A DNA stretch of 64,000 nt from G965230065 sp965230065 (lineage in GTDB: Bacteria; Bacteroidota; Bacteroidia; Cytophagales; Cyclobacteriaceae), in the NCBI GenBank assembly GCA_965230065.1, contig OZ245942.1:744001-808000 (forward strand), in the 5' to 3' direction. Position numbers and translations under genes: made by a program. The first letter of the stretch is position 1. Each line of letters starts with the position of its first letter. Below are positions 1-9,202 of this stretch, one piece after another. Under the pieces are notes generated by a model. It saw only the letters and a program-made list of their open reading frames with translations. It was not told the origin of the DNA and searched no databases.

Positions 1-29
1 AATCCTAAACTCGGAGTAAGTAAATCCAT
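1..29 (-). CDS. atpF: ATP synthase F0 subunit b, N-terminus only (cut by window edge)
   Basis: Reading the minus strand from an ATG at position 29 gives MDLLTPSLG before the window ends. This matches the usual N-terminus of Bacteroidota subunit b, which anchors the peripheral stalk in the membrane. It follows atpE directly on the same strand, as expected in an F0 operon (a, c, b). Only nine codons are visible, so the call rests on this short motif and on gene order. Confidence 0.75.
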
Positions 30-54
30 TTTGTTTTTGTTGAATTAAGTAAGC

Positions 55-82
55 CCGGGCCTCTCCTAACGATACGGCCCGG
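55..82 (-). promoter_or_regulatory. Intercistronic hairpin between atpE and atpF
   Basis: CCGGGCC (55-61) and GGCCCGG (76-82) form a perfect 7-bp GC stem with a 14-nt loop in the 64-nt gap between atpE and atpF. There is no U-run after it, so it is not a simple terminator. By inference it may protect the upstream mRNA, because subunit c is needed in many more copies than a or b. Confidence 0.45.
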
Positions 83-93
83 AACTCAAATCA

Positions 94-351
94 TTAAATA
101 CTTTGATAGTCGCCGATTGCAATCAGCAAGCAAACTACCACAGCAAATAGTGCAATAACCTCGATAAGGGCTGCAATAATCAGCATAGCAGTTTGGATAC
201 GTCCGGCTGCTTCGGGTTGGCGTGCAATCCCTTCCATAGCCTGACCACCAATTCTACCGATACCCAGTCCTGCGCCTATCGCGGCAACACCGGCACCGAT
301 ACCTGCGCCCATCAGCGCATACCCAGCGGTTAATAACAATGATAACAACAT
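94..351 (-). CDS. atpE: ATP synthase F0 subunit c
   Basis: An 85-residue two-helix hairpin protein that forms the rotating c-ring in the inner membrane. A glycine-rich helix 1 (about residues 10-33) leads to the polar loop ARQPE (43-47) and helix 2 with the ion-binding carboxylate Glu64. Glu64 is followed by Val rather than Ser/Thr, and the helix 1 position that is Gln in sodium-binding rings is Ile31. From family knowledge this points to a proton-driven enzyme. It lies 44 nt downstream of atpB and upstream of atpF in one operon. Confidence 0.96.
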   Translation of the reverse strand: MLLSLLLTAGYALMGAGIGAGVAAIGAGLGIGRIGGQAMEGIARQPEAAGRIQTAMLIIAALIEVIALFAVVVCLLIAIGDYQSI

Positions 352-395
352 AAGTGGTTTATATTAAAATGAAACAAATAGATACAAAACTAAAA

Positions 396-1436
396 TTAAT
401 GATCGTCATGTGTAGCTACTGCCTGCCCGATGTACATTGATGTAAACAATGTAAACACATAAGCCTGTATAGTAGCCACCAGCAGTTCTATCAAATTGAT
501 AAAAGTAACAATCAATGTACTGCCAATACCCACAGCAAATGAATTGAAAATAAAGGCAAGGGCAATCAGACTAAGAATTACAATATGCCCCGCAGTGATA
601 GCTACAAAAAGACGAATCATCAGGGAAAAAGGCTTGGTAAACAAACCCATAAACTCTACGGGCACCAACAAAGGCAACATGATTTTAGGCACTCCGGGTG
701 TCCAGAAAATATGTTTCCAATAGCCTTTATTGCCATTCACATTGGTAACGATAAAAGTCAAAATAGCCAAAGTAAATGTAACTGCAATATTACCTGTCAG
801 GTTGGCTGCCCCCGGAATTAGCCCTACAATATTTCCAAACCAGATAAAGAAGAAGAGTGTCAATAAAAAAGGCATAAAACGCGCATACTGTTCTTTTCCG
901 ATACCGGGAATGGCTACCTCATCACGAATGAAGACAATGATTGGCTCGAACAATGACTGCAGCCCCTTTGGAGGTGATTGTGGATTATTTTTATACCGCC
1001 TGGCCATGCCCAAAAACACAACCAGTAACAGAATGAAGCATATAATTAACTGCGCTACATTCTTGGTAATAGAAAAATCATATATTTTCCTTCCTTCATC
1101 TAACGGGACAATATGTTCGTGTGCATCCATAATGTACCCATTATATGGCTTCCGGTTATGATTTTCATCATAAAACTTAGAAGACATAAATACCTCCAGT
1201 CCACGGTCGGGCGAATACAAAATTACGGGCAAGGGCAATGTAATATGGGTATGCCCAATGGTAGCAAAATGCCATTCATGCGCATCCTTTACGTGATGCA
1301 TGATAAAGGATGTTTCACTTCCTTCGCCCCCTTCGTCTGCTGCCTTCACCGGAAGACTTAAAACTAAAAAGAAAGAAAGAAATAAAAAACTGGCAATCAG
1401 TAAGTTATGAATAAATTTACACTTCGTTTCCTGCAT
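396..1436 (-). CDS. atpB: ATP synthase F0 subunit a
   Basis: A 346-residue membrane protein forming the stator half of the proton channel. The N-terminus has a cleavable-looking signal sequence (about residues 9-32, ending PVKA) and a long histidine-rich periplasmic segment, an extension usual for Bacteroidota subunit a. The core helices follow from about residue 125. The essential channel arginine is Arg275 in SLMIRLFVAITAGH, and the last helix pair carries Glu317 and Gln324. The start is only 2 nt from the preceding membrane gene, so the two are probably translated together. Confidence 0.95.
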   Translation of the reverse strand: MQETKCKFIHNLLIASFLFLSFFLVLSLPVKAADEGGEGSETSFIMHHVKDAHEWHFATIGHTHITLPLPVILYSPDRGLEVFMSSKFYDENHNRKPYNGYIMDAHEHIVPLDEGRKIYDFSITKNVAQLIICFILLLVVFLGMARRYKNNPQSPPKGLQSLFEPIIVFIRDEVAIPGIGKEQYARFMPFLLTLFFFIWFGNIVGLIPGAANLTGNIAVTFTLAILTFIVTNVNGNKGYWKHIFWTPGVPKIMLPLLVPVEFMGLFTKPFSLMIRLFVAITAGHIVILSLIALAFIFNSFAVGIGSTLIVTFINLIELLVATIQAYVFTLFTSMYIGQAVATHDDH

Positions 1437-1438
1437 TT

Positions 1439-1831
1439 TCAGATGTGCTTTTCAGAATCAGGGCGCAAGTTAGTAATTAAGGTATATATTTCAAAAACCA
1501 CAAACAGCAAATACACGGTCATGAAGTTAATTATGAAAACTACAGTCTGGCCTACACCCAAATATAATGCGAAGAAAACCACAATTACTGAGAGCAAAAA
1601 CCTGAAAGCCGTAGCGGCCATGTAATAGAGGGAAAAGCGTTGCCTGTCCTGAAACCCGAGTTTTGTAAGGAGAAAAGTAAGCAAGGCCTGGAGGAATAAG
1701 AAAAGGATGATCAGTTCTGCCCCGGCATGTACATAGCCGATATTGAAGATTTCTCTTGCTACATACGCCCCGGCAAGCAAAATAAGAGTAAATAAGATGA
1801 GGGGAACAAACTTTACTACTTTATTTGGCAT
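1439..1831 (-). CDS. Small membrane protein of the ATP synthase operon (AtpI-like position)
   Basis: A 130-residue protein with four hydrophobic segments (about 8-26, 38-57, 68-90 and 95-118) and a charged tail. I do not recognise a catalytic motif. It sits between the AtpZ-like gene (2 nt gap) and atpB (2 nt gap), the position in which Bacteroidota carry a poorly conserved AtpI-type protein. In other bacteria AtpI proteins help c-ring assembly or magnesium supply. That role is inferred here from position and topology only. Confidence 0.7.
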   Translation of the reverse strand: MPNKVVKFVPLILFTLILLAGAYVAREIFNIGYVHAGAELIILFLFLQALLTFLLTKLGFQDRQRFSLYYMAATAFRFLLSVIVVFFALYLGVGQTVVFIINFMTVYLLFVVFEIYTLITNLRPDSEKHI

Positions 1832-1833
1832 TT

Positions 1834-2106
1834 TTAATCTTTGGGCAACCGTTTGATGGTAACATAAATGGTTGCAAAGATAGCCAGTAGCAGAAGAACG
1901 ATTAAAAAAAATGGGAATTTATTTCCCATCCATGTATCGAGCTTAATACCTGCCCACACAGCAAGCCCAATGGCTGCCAGCATCTGAAAAGCTAACCCTG
2001 AATATTTCAGGTAATTATTGAATTGGCTTTGACTCTGACTGCTGAGGAGTTGGTTTTTCAAAGATTTTTTCTTCTTTTTTGGGCGGTTGTGGTCCTTTTG
2101 TGGCAT
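1834..2106 (-). CDS. AtpZ/AtpI family F0F1 ATPase accessory protein
   Basis: A 90-residue protein with a lysine-rich N-terminus and two membrane helices (about 35-53 and 64-84). The segment YLKYSGLAFQMLAAIGLAVW and the following GxxLD turn are typical of the AtpZ/AtpI family. The ATG at 2106 lies inside the upstream bactofilin gene, giving a 92-nt overlap in another frame. A TTG at 2061 (codon 16) is a possible later start that would shorten the overlap to about 47 nt. It may assist c-ring assembly. Confidence 0.8.
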   Translation of the reverse strand: MPQKDHNRPKKKKKSLKNQLLSSQSQSQFNNYLKYSGLAFQMLAAIGLAVWAGIKLDTWMGNKFPFFLIVLLLLAIFATIYVTIKRLPKD

Positions 2107-2500
2107 CTTTTTCTTCTCCTATCAATATTTCCTTAATGGTAATACCCATTTTACAAGTACCGTTGAAAGATGCACCTGACTCTACAATCAGCTTATTGGT
2201 AGTAATATCACCATGAATGATAGCAGTAGGCCGCAAGATGAGCAATTCGGCCACTTCAACAGAGCCTTTAATTTCACCTTCAATTTCAGCATTTTGCGCC
2301 AACACCCTGCCTTCAACATAAGAGGATGGCCCCTGGGCTATTTTAGATTTGCTGGTAATGTTCCCTTTTACTGTACCTTCTACCCTGATATTTCCGAGTG
2401 TTTCAATATCACCGGTGATGGTAGCGCCTTTACCAATGTTACTGGTAGATTCTGTGGTTTTTTCAACAATTTTGGTTTTGTCTGAGCTGTTATTAAACAT
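2015..2500 (-). CDS. Bactofilin family cytoskeletal protein
   Basis: A 161-residue polymer-forming protein (DUF583). The central part, about residues 20-125, has the regular right-handed beta-helix pattern of bactofilins, with hydrophobic-G-x turns such as GDIETLGNIRVEGTVKGNI. The tail (130-161) is disordered, rich in K, E, P and Q. Bactofilins form filaments on the membrane and position cell-wall enzymes. The gene follows an M23 endopeptidase by 11 nt, a well-known pairing, and its 3' end overlaps atpZ, so wall-shape and ATP synthase genes share a transcript. Confidence 0.93.
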   Translation of the reverse strand: MFNNSSDKTKIVEKTTESTSNIGKGATITGDIETLGNIRVEGTVKGNITSKSKIAQGPSSYVEGRVLAQNAEIEGEIKGSVEVAELLILRPTAIIHGDITTNKLIVESGASFNGTCKMGITIKEILIGEEKDATKGPQPPKKEEKIFEKPTPQQSESKPIQ

Positions 2501-2511
2501 AAAAAATAACT

Positions 2512-3381
2512 TTAAAATGATACAAATTCTTCCGGGTTCACAGGGTTTCCGTTATACCAAAGCTCAAAATGCAAATGTGGGCCGGTAGTAAGTTCACCCG
2601 TATTGCCAATGATAGCAAGTACATCTCCAGCATTCACAAAATCCCCTGTCTTTTTCAGGAGTGTAGAGTTATGCTTGTATACAGAAATTATGTCGCTTCG
2701 GTGTTGTACGGCTATGACATAACCTGCATCCTGGGTCCATGATGACATAAATACGGTGCCATCAGACACACATTTTACAGGTTCGTTTTTCTTTGAAACA
2801 ATATCAATTCCGTGATGCCCTATTCTGGGATCATACGAAGCCGATACAATGCCCGACAAGGGAGAAAAGAAAAATATTTCTTCCAGCTCACTATTTGTTG
2901 TATTACTACTGGCAAGCAACATCACCCCTTGTTCTTCAAATTCTTTTCTAAATTGAGCATCTATCTCTGCTCTGTTCTCTTTTCCAACTTTTTCTTTGGG
3001 TATTTTTTCCTTTTGCGACTCAGCAGCATATACATCTGCCTGATCGGGAATACTGTCCCCTCTTGCAATTCTTTGAAAGTTAGTAATGAAATCATCCTTT
3101 TTTTCAACTTCCCATTCCAATGAATCTACTGACATCTTCAGGGCTATCAACTGACGCTGTGTTTCTGCTTGTGCATACCGGGGGTCAAGCCACCTTTCTA
3201 ATAGGGTATTGACCAGCACCAGGCTAATTCCCAACATAAATATACATACGAACACAATTAAAACAATTATCTTTGCGTATGTAAATGTAAAAGAAGTTTT
3301 TTCGGCAAAATCTTCTTCATTTCGGATAATCAATAAATACCGGTTAATAAGCCGGCTCGACAGTGTCTTTCTCGATTTCAA
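2512..3381 (-). CDS. M23 family membrane-anchored peptidoglycan endopeptidase
   Basis: A 289-residue LytM-type zinc peptidase. It has a cytoplasmic start, one membrane helix (about 37-58), a coiled-coil-like linker (71-100) and a C-terminal LytM domain (about 172-285). Zinc ligands are visible: H189 and D193 in HHGID, and the HLH motif at 269-271. The start is TTG at 3381; an in-frame TAA 12 nt upstream leaves no earlier codon. A TAnnTTTG box lies about 30 nt upstream. Pairing with the bactofilin suggests the filament localises this enzyme to trim wall crosslinks. Confidence 0.92.
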   Translation of the reverse strand: MKSRKTLSSRLINRYLLIIRNEEDFAEKTSFTFTYAKIIVLIVFVCIFMLGISLVLVNTLLERWLDPRYAQAETQRQLIALKMSVDSLEWEVEKKDDFITNFQRIARGDSIPDQADVYAAESQKEKIPKEKVGKENRAEIDAQFRKEFEEQGVMLLASSNTTNSELEEIFFFSPLSGIVSASYDPRIGHHGIDIVSKKNEPVKCVSDGTVFMSSWTQDAGYVIAVQHRSDIISVYKHNSTLLKKTGDFVNAGDVLAIIGNTGELTTGPHLHFELWYNGNPVNPEEFVSF

Positions 3382-3408
3382 AACTGCTACTTTTTATGAA
3401 CACTCTAA

Positions 3409-3416
3409 CAAAAGTA
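3409..3416 (-). promoter_or_regulatory. -7 box of the M23-bactofilin-atp operon
   Basis: The minus strand reads TACTTTTG, a perfect match to the Bacteroidota -7 consensus TAnnTTTG, 28 nt before the TTG start at 3381. No clear TTG at -33 was seen. It would drive the whole operon down to atpF. Confidence 0.55.
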
Positions 3417-3503
3417 AGCATTAAATTAAATATGATTAAGTAAACTGGCACTATTATTTATTGTAGAGTTGTTAGCTTTATCGTAAAACTAAACAATACT
3501 TTT

Positions 3504-6167
3504 TTGAAGATAAAACTTTCATACAAACATTACATTTTAACAGGTCTTGTCTGCATATTGTTTTTAGGGGCATGCTCGCCCCAACGCAAAGGCCCAATGG
3601 CTAATGTCTACCATAATACAACGTCCAAATACAACGCTTATTTTTATGCCCGCGAGCGTATGGATGAAGTTGAAACTGCTATTGAAAACAGCAACGAACA
3701 TAACTTTAACAGAATTTTAAAAATTTTTCCTGAGTTTGATTCCACGATTGTGGCGGGTGTTTCTGAACAAATTGAGGACTGCCTTGAGTTTGCTTCTATC
3801 GCCATAGAACGGCATCCACACAGCAAATGGACCGACGACAACTACATTTTAGTAGGGTTGTGCCGCTTGTACACCGAAGATATTGGCAACGCCATCGAGA
3901 CCTTCAAGTATGTAAATATTACCAGTGAAGACAATGACGCACGCCACACGGCCTTAGTGTATCTGATGAGAACATTTATTGAAGCAGGAGAGTACAATAA
4001 TGCCATTGCCGTTGCAGATGTGTTGAAAAAAGAAAAGCTCAACAGAAGCAACAAATTTCAGCTACACCTTACACGTGCCTACCTTTACATGCAAAGAGAA
4101 GATTATGACAATGTGGTGAGCAACCTTTTGGAAGCTGCGCCACTGATGCGTAACCATGAAGGGAAAGCGAAGATATACTACATTATCGGGCAAATTTATC
4201 AAATGCTGGGGTTCGATGCAGAGGCATATCACAACTATGAAAAAGTACTTCGGTCTAACCCAGAATACGAACTTTTCTTTTATGCCCGGCTGAACATGGC
4301 CCAGGTGTACGACCTGAGTAAAAACAGCGATACCCGGAAAATCAGAAAATATTTCAGAAAGCTGCTGAAAGACAAGAAGAATATTGAGTTCAAAGACAAA
4401 ATCTATTATGAGATGGCTGCTTTTGAACAGAAACTGGGTAACCTGGATGAAGCCATAGCTCATTATAACAGTTCCATCGCTGCCAGCGTGAGCAATCAAC
4501 GTCAAAAAGCTTATGCATACCTGGCATTGGGCAAAATATATTACGAAGAACTAAAAAAATACGAGCTCGCTAAAGCATATTACGACAGCACCATGACGGT
4601 TCTTCCCCAGGATGAAGACGATTATGAGCAAATCGCCAACCGCCAAGAAGTATTGGCTAATTTTGTAGAACAACTTAATATCATAGAAGAACAAGACAGC
4701 CTGCTTGCACTTGCCGCTATGGATACAGCAAGCTTGAGCGCTTATTTAGATGATGTAATTGCAGACCGCAAGGCTGCGGAAGAAGCCGCACAAAAAGAAG
4801 CCGCCCGCAAACAGCGGAGAAGAGGCCGGCAACAAACAGTAAATAGTCTCCAGCAAGTAGATAACCCTTTTGCGCAATCAGAGCAGCAGGAACAGAACAC
4901 CGGAGAAAACTGGTACTTTTACAATACCGCTGCGCTCAGTACCGGACAAAATGCTTTCATCCGAAAATGGGGAAACCGAACTTTAGAAGATAACTGGAGA
5001 AGGTCAGAAAAGAACTTGAAGAACCTGGTTACGAGTGCCGATTTGTCAAACGCTGACCAACCAGGTGACACTACAATGGCCGATATTCCGGACAGCCAGA
5101 ACATTTCGGAAGAAGCTGCCATGATGAACGAAAAGGCTCAAATGATGGCCCCCATCCCATTTACTGATTCAGCAAAAAACCTGGCCTATGCCCAAATTGA
5201 GGAAGCTTACTACAAATTGGGGAATATTTACAACTTTGACCTGGAGGAGCCTAACAATGCCGTACAAACTTTTGACACCCTCTTGTATAGGTTTGCGGAT
5301 ACTGAATACAAGCCTGAAGTTTTGTACCAGCTTTACCTGATTACCAAACAACTGGAAGATGAAGCATATCTTTCTTACAAAGAGCAACTGTTACAGGAAT
5401 TTCCGAATTCTACTTATGCTAAAATTTTGAGAAACCCCAACTACCGGGAAGAAAGCAATGCCCTTAGCGAACAGCTCAAACGTGTGTATAAAAAAGCATA
5501 CGAACTTTACAAACAAGAACAATATGCAGAAGCTTTGCAGATAATCAGGGAAAATTTAAGAATGTATCCCGATAACAGCTTTAGTGATCATTTGGCATTG
5601 CTGCAAGCCAAGGCAGTGGGGCATATCGACGGTGCAGTGCGTTACCAACTGGCCCTGCAAAATTTTGAAATGGAATATCCTGACAGTGAATTGGTTCCTT
5701 ATGTGAAAGAGCTACAGGAAAGCATGCGAAGTTTTAAAGAAAAAACAGCAAGAGAAACAGCAGCCAAGTATTATACTGCTTTTGAGCAGCTCCATACTTT
5801 TGTACTGGTATATGAACCAGCCGGCAATACCAACCTGACCAAAGAGCTTTTATACCAGACAGAGGTTTTTAATGCTAACTATTATAAAGAAGCCAGGCTA
5901 ACAACTGCTAACCTGATTTTGGAAGGGAACAAAGCCATGATTATTGTTCGGGACTTTGCCGATAAACCCACCGCTTCCGAATATTATAAAGCCTTTAATG
6001 GAGAAAACTCCCCACTGAAAAAGCTGTCTAAAATCCTGATAGCTGAAACTACGTTTAATAACTTTGTGATAACGGAGGATAATTTTAATGTTTTTTACCA
6101 AACCAAAGACCTTAACACTTATCTTCGTTTTTTCGAGAATAATTATGGCGATTTGTCAATAAACTAA
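3504..6167 (+). CDS. PorW/SprE-like TPR lipoprotein (type IX secretion / gliding)
   Basis: An 887-residue lipoprotein. The signal peptide ends in the lipobox LGAC with Cys24 as acylation site; a TTG at 3504 is the only start that keeps it. The mature N-terminus has NVYHNTTSKYNAYFYA, resembling the conserved start of SprE/PorW proteins. TPR-like helical repeats run from about residue 80 to 390 and again after 550, separated by a low-complexity Q/E/A-rich linker (410-470). SprE/PorW are periplasmic parts of the type IX secretion system. The neighbour is a class A PBP. Family call is from motif memory, so moderate. Confidence 0.75.
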   Translation: MKIKLSYKHYILTGLVCILFLGACSPQRKGPMANVYHNTTSKYNAYFYARERMDEVETAIENSNEHNFNRILKIFPEFDSTIVAGVSEQIEDCLEFASIAIERHPHSKWTDDNYILVGLCRLYTEDIGNAIETFKYVNITSEDNDARHTALVYLMRTFIEAGEYNNAIAVADVLKKEKLNRSNKFQLHLTRAYLYMQREDYDNVVSNLLEAAPLMRNHEGKAKIYYIIGQIYQMLGFDAEAYHNYEKVLRSNPEYELFFYARLNMAQVYDLSKNSDTRKIRKYFRKLLKDKKNIEFKDKIYYEMAAFEQKLGNLDEAIAHYNSSIAASVSNQRQKAYAYLALGKIYYEELKKYELAKAYYDSTMTVLPQDEDDYEQIANRQEVLANFVEQLNIIEEQDSLLALAAMDTASLSAYLDDVIADRKAAEEAAQKEAARKQRRRGRQQTVNSLQQVDNPFAQSEQQEQNTGENWYFYNTAALSTGQNAFIRKWGNRTLEDNWRRSEKNLKNLVTSADLSNADQPGDTTMADIPDSQNISEEAAMMNEKAQMMAPIPFTDSAKNLAYAQIEEAYYKLGNIYNFDLEEPNNAVQTFDTLLYRFADTEYKPEVLYQLYLITKQLEDEAYLSYKEQLLQEFPNSTYAKILRNPNYREESNALSEQLKRVYKKAYELYKQEQYAEALQIIRENLRMYPDNSFSDHLALLQAKAVGHIDGAVRYQLALQNFEMEYPDSELVPYVKELQESMRSFKEKTARETAAKYYTAFEQLHTFVLVYEPAGNTNLTKELLYQTEVFNANYYKEARLTTANLILEGNKAMIIVRDFADKPTASEYYKAFNGENSPLKKLSKILIAETTFNNFVITEDNFNVFYQTKDLNTYLRFFENNYGDLSIN

Positions 6168-6227
6168 CGCAGCAGAAAAATTTAGCTTAGTTTTTGTACA
6201 TTTTGTTTGTCAAAATTTTTTAATTCT

Positions 6228-8558
6228 ATGTCTGAAAACGCAGCAGAAAAAGAACGCAAAGCAAAAATATATACCTACACTGTAAGAGGGTTGTGGATAG
6301 CATTGATAGCTTTCCTGATATTGTTTCCGGTTTATATTTACTCAGTCAGCACCGATATGCTTGGCCTGTTTGGTGGTATGCCCAGCCTGAGGGCTTTAGA
6401 AAACCCAAAAAATGAACTTTCTTCGGAGCTTTACTCTGCCGATGGCGCATTTATGGGTAGTTATTTCCGAGACAATAGAAGCCCTGTAAGTTATGATGAA
6501 CTTTCCCCAAACCTGGTAAATGCTCTCATCGCTACCGAGGATTTCCGGTTTTCAGAACACAGCGGCATCGACCTGATGAGTATGATACGTGTAGCATTTG
6601 GTATCATTACGTTTAACACCCAGGGTGGAGGTAGCACCATAACACAGCAAACAGCAAAAAACCTGTTCAAAACACGTAACAGTGACAGTAATCTTAGTGA
6701 CGGTCATTTGTTGGGCATCAGTTATGTATCAGATATCCTTATCCAAAAAACAAAAGAATGGATTTTGGCCATTAGGCTGGAACGGCTTTACACAAAAAAA
6801 GAAATCATTGCCCTTTATCTTAATACTGTTTCGTTTGGCAGCAACGCTTTCGGCATTAAAGTAGCTTCTAAAACTTTTTTTAATAAACACCCACACGAAA
6901 TTTCGGTAGAAGAAGCAGCTACCCTGGTAGGGCTATTAAAAGCCGTTACATATTACAACCCGCATCTTAATCCTGAAAACTCACAAAGAAGGCGGAATGT
7001 AGTAATGAACCAAATGGTTAAATATGATTTTATTTCACAAGAAGCCTACGATACACTTGCGCCCCAGCCCATCGTCCTTGAGTACAAAGTAGACGGACAT
7101 AATGAAGGCCCTGCTACTTATTTTCGGTCTGTAATTCGCAATTTTTTACTAAGCTGGTGCGACGAACATGGATATGATTTGTTTGAAGACGGGTTGCGCA
7201 TTTATACTACCCTTGATAGCAGGATGCAGGAGCATGCTGAATACGCTGTAACCTCACACATGAAGTACCTGCAAGGTGTTTTTGACGAACACTGGAAAGG
7301 CAAAGGTGCCCCCTGGCGTGATGAAAAAGGCCGCGTATTGAAAAATTACATTCCCAACCTTGCCAAAAGAAGCGAGCGTTACAGAAGCCTCGAGAAAAAA
7401 TATGGCAAAGATGCCGACTCCATTGACATTGTTATGAATACTCCTGTAGAAATGAGGGCATTCTCCTGGGAAGGCGAAGTTGATACGGTGATGAGCCCGA
7501 TAGACTCAATTAAATATAACCAGCACTTTTTGCATGCGGGCTTTATGTCTATGGATCCCCACAACGGTCATATCAAAGCATGGGTTGGGGGCATTAATCA
7601 TAAATACTTCAAATATGACCATGTAATGCAAGGGCGCAGGCAACCGGGTTCTACCTTCAAGCCTTTCGTGTATGCAGCCGCCATAGACAATGGGTACAAC
7701 CCCTGCTTTGAAGTAGTAGATGCGCCGGTAGCTTATCCGGTTATTGCCAATGGGGAAGAAACTGTGTACCAACCCAAAAATGCAGATGGTAAGTTTTCCG
7801 GCGAACGCATGACCATCCGCCGTGCCATGGCTTCTTCTACCAATTCTATCACTGTGTTTATGATGGACAAAATTGGCCCCAGCACTGTGGTAGATTACGC
7901 CCGCCGGTTGGGCATTACCAGCCCGCTGGATCCGGTTTTGGCATTGGCCCTTGGTGGTGGTGGTGATGTATCAGTATATGAAATGGTAGGCGCTTACAGT
8001 GCTTTTGTGAACCAGGGCACCTGGACGGAACCTGTATTCATTACCCGCATAGAAGATAAAAATGGAAATGTTTTACAAGACTTTACACCAGAAACCAGGG
8101 AGGCCCTGAGTGAAGAAACGGCCTACATTATGTTGCACATGCTTAAAGGAACTGTAGAAGAAGATATAGGAACCGCCAGGGGTTTGCCTTTTGAACTAAA
8201 AGAAAACAATGAAATAGGAGCCAAAACAGGAACAACTTCCAACTTCTCTGATGGTTGGTTTATGGGAGTTACCAAAGACCTGGTATCGGGTGCCTGGGTA
8301 GGAGGAGATAACCGCAGCGTACACTTCCGTACCATTGAAATGGGGCAAGGCGCGCGCATGGCCATGCCGATCTGGAGAGATTACATGAAACTAGTTTACG
8401 AAGACGAACGCCTCGATATAGAGAAGGGGGCTTTCAAAAAACCTCGACGCCGACTTTCCATTGAACTGGACTGCAACCAGTATGCCGGGTTTGAAGAGGC
8501 AGACACCCTGCTTACGGAACAACCTGTTGAGCGGTTGAGCGAAGACGATATTTTTTAA
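6228..8558 (+). CDS. Class A penicillin-binding protein (PBP1A type)
   Basis: A bifunctional peptidoglycan synthase of about 777 residues. After a cytoplasmic start and a membrane helix (about 16-40) comes a GT51 glycosyltransferase domain with catalytic Glu104 in TEDFRFSEHSG and the GGGSTITQQTAKNLF motif. The transpeptidase domain has SxxK as STFK with Ser475, SxN as STN, and KTG at 666-668. I prefer the ATG at 6228 over an in-frame TTG at 6207, because MSENAAEKERK is the usual short cytoplasmic start. It lies 60 nt after the PorW/SprE-like gene and is probably cotranscribed. Confidence 0.93.
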   Translation: MSENAAEKERKAKIYTYTVRGLWIALIAFLILFPVYIYSVSTDMLGLFGGMPSLRALENPKNELSSELYSADGAFMGSYFRDNRSPVSYDELSPNLVNALIATEDFRFSEHSGIDLMSMIRVAFGIITFNTQGGGSTITQQTAKNLFKTRNSDSNLSDGHLLGISYVSDILIQKTKEWILAIRLERLYTKKEIIALYLNTVSFGSNAFGIKVASKTFFNKHPHEISVEEAATLVGLLKAVTYYNPHLNPENSQRRRNVVMNQMVKYDFISQEAYDTLAPQPIVLEYKVDGHNEGPATYFRSVIRNFLLSWCDEHGYDLFEDGLRIYTTLDSRMQEHAEYAVTSHMKYLQGVFDEHWKGKGAPWRDEKGRVLKNYIPNLAKRSERYRSLEKKYGKDADSIDIVMNTPVEMRAFSWEGEVDTVMSPIDSIKYNQHFLHAGFMSMDPHNGHIKAWVGGINHKYFKYDHVMQGRRQPGSTFKPFVYAAAIDNGYNPCFEVVDAPVAYPVIANGEETVYQPKNADGKFSGERMTIRRAMASSTNSITVFMMDKIGPSTVVDYARRLGITSPLDPVLALALGGGGDVSVYEMVGAYSAFVNQGTWTEPVFITRIEDKNGNVLQDFTPETREALSEETAYIMLHMLKGTVEEDIGTARGLPFELKENNEIGAKTGTTSNFSDGWFMGVTKDLVSGAWVGGDNRSVHFRTIEMGQGARMAMPIWRDYMKLVYEDERLDIEKGAFKKPRRRLSIELDCNQYAGFEEADTLLTEQPVERLSEDDIF

Positions 8559-8615
8559 GACTATGACAAATAATTTTCATATACTGTTTACCTGTTCGTT
8601 AACCAAAGTATTAAA

Positions 8616-9194
8616 GTGCAAGAAGTAACATATTCAGAAGACCAGCAATTGCTGGAAAAGATCAAAGAAGGTAACGATAAAGGCATACTTGAATTATACA
8701 GGCTTTTCAGAGATAGCTTTATTCATTGGGCACAGCAAAACTATAAAATTGATGAAGAAAGTGCTGCTGATGCATTTCAAGATGCAATGGTATGTTTACA
8801 TAATAATATAATGAAAGGCAAGTTGTACGAACTTTCCAGCTCATTGAAAACTTATGTGTATGCCATTGGAAAAAACATCATTCGGAAAAAGCTCACTAAA
8901 ATGAGTTTGACTGCCGAACATCAAGAAGATGATATTACCGATAAACTAACCATTGAGGTTGTAGATAACATTGCACTAAACGAACGGCAACGAATTGTTT
9001 CATCTTTACTCGAAAGTATTGGAGAACCCTGTAGAACAATTTTAAGGCTTTTCTACTTTAAAGGTTTTTCTATGGATTCTATCGCCAGGGAAATGGAATA
9101 TAAGAATGAAAATGTAGTTAAAACCCAAAAACTGCGCTGTATCACCACCTTGAAAAAGATGGTTCGGGACAGATACAACAGTGAAGATTTTTAA
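8616..9194 (+). CDS. ECF-type RNA polymerase sigma factor
   Basis: A 192-residue sigma-70 family protein starting at GTG 8616. Region 2 covers about residues 10-85, with an acidic DAFQDAM segment where ECF factors have the core-binding motif. Region 4 (about 130-185) has a helix-turn-helix, SMDSIAREMEYKNENVVKTQ. It is longer than compact ECF factors because of a linker near 100-120. The next gene, 8 nt downstream, encodes a single-pass membrane TPR protein that may act as its anti-sigma partner. It is not of the FecI type seen at 36272. Confidence 0.88.
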   Translation: MQEVTYSEDQQLLEKIKEGNDKGILELYRLFRDSFIHWAQQNYKIDEESAADAFQDAMVCLHNNIMKGKLYELSSSLKTYVYAIGKNIIRKKLTKMSLTAEHQEDDITDKLTIEVVDNIALNERQRIVSSLLESIGEPCRTILRLFYFKGFSMDSIAREMEYKNENVVKTQKLRCITTLKKMVRDRYNSEDF

Positions 9195-9202
9195 ACAGTA
9201 TC

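Noticed and set aside
730..1361. Open frames on the plus strand opposite atpB
   Set aside because: They are antisense to a clearly conserved gene and show odd composition; they are shadows of atpB.
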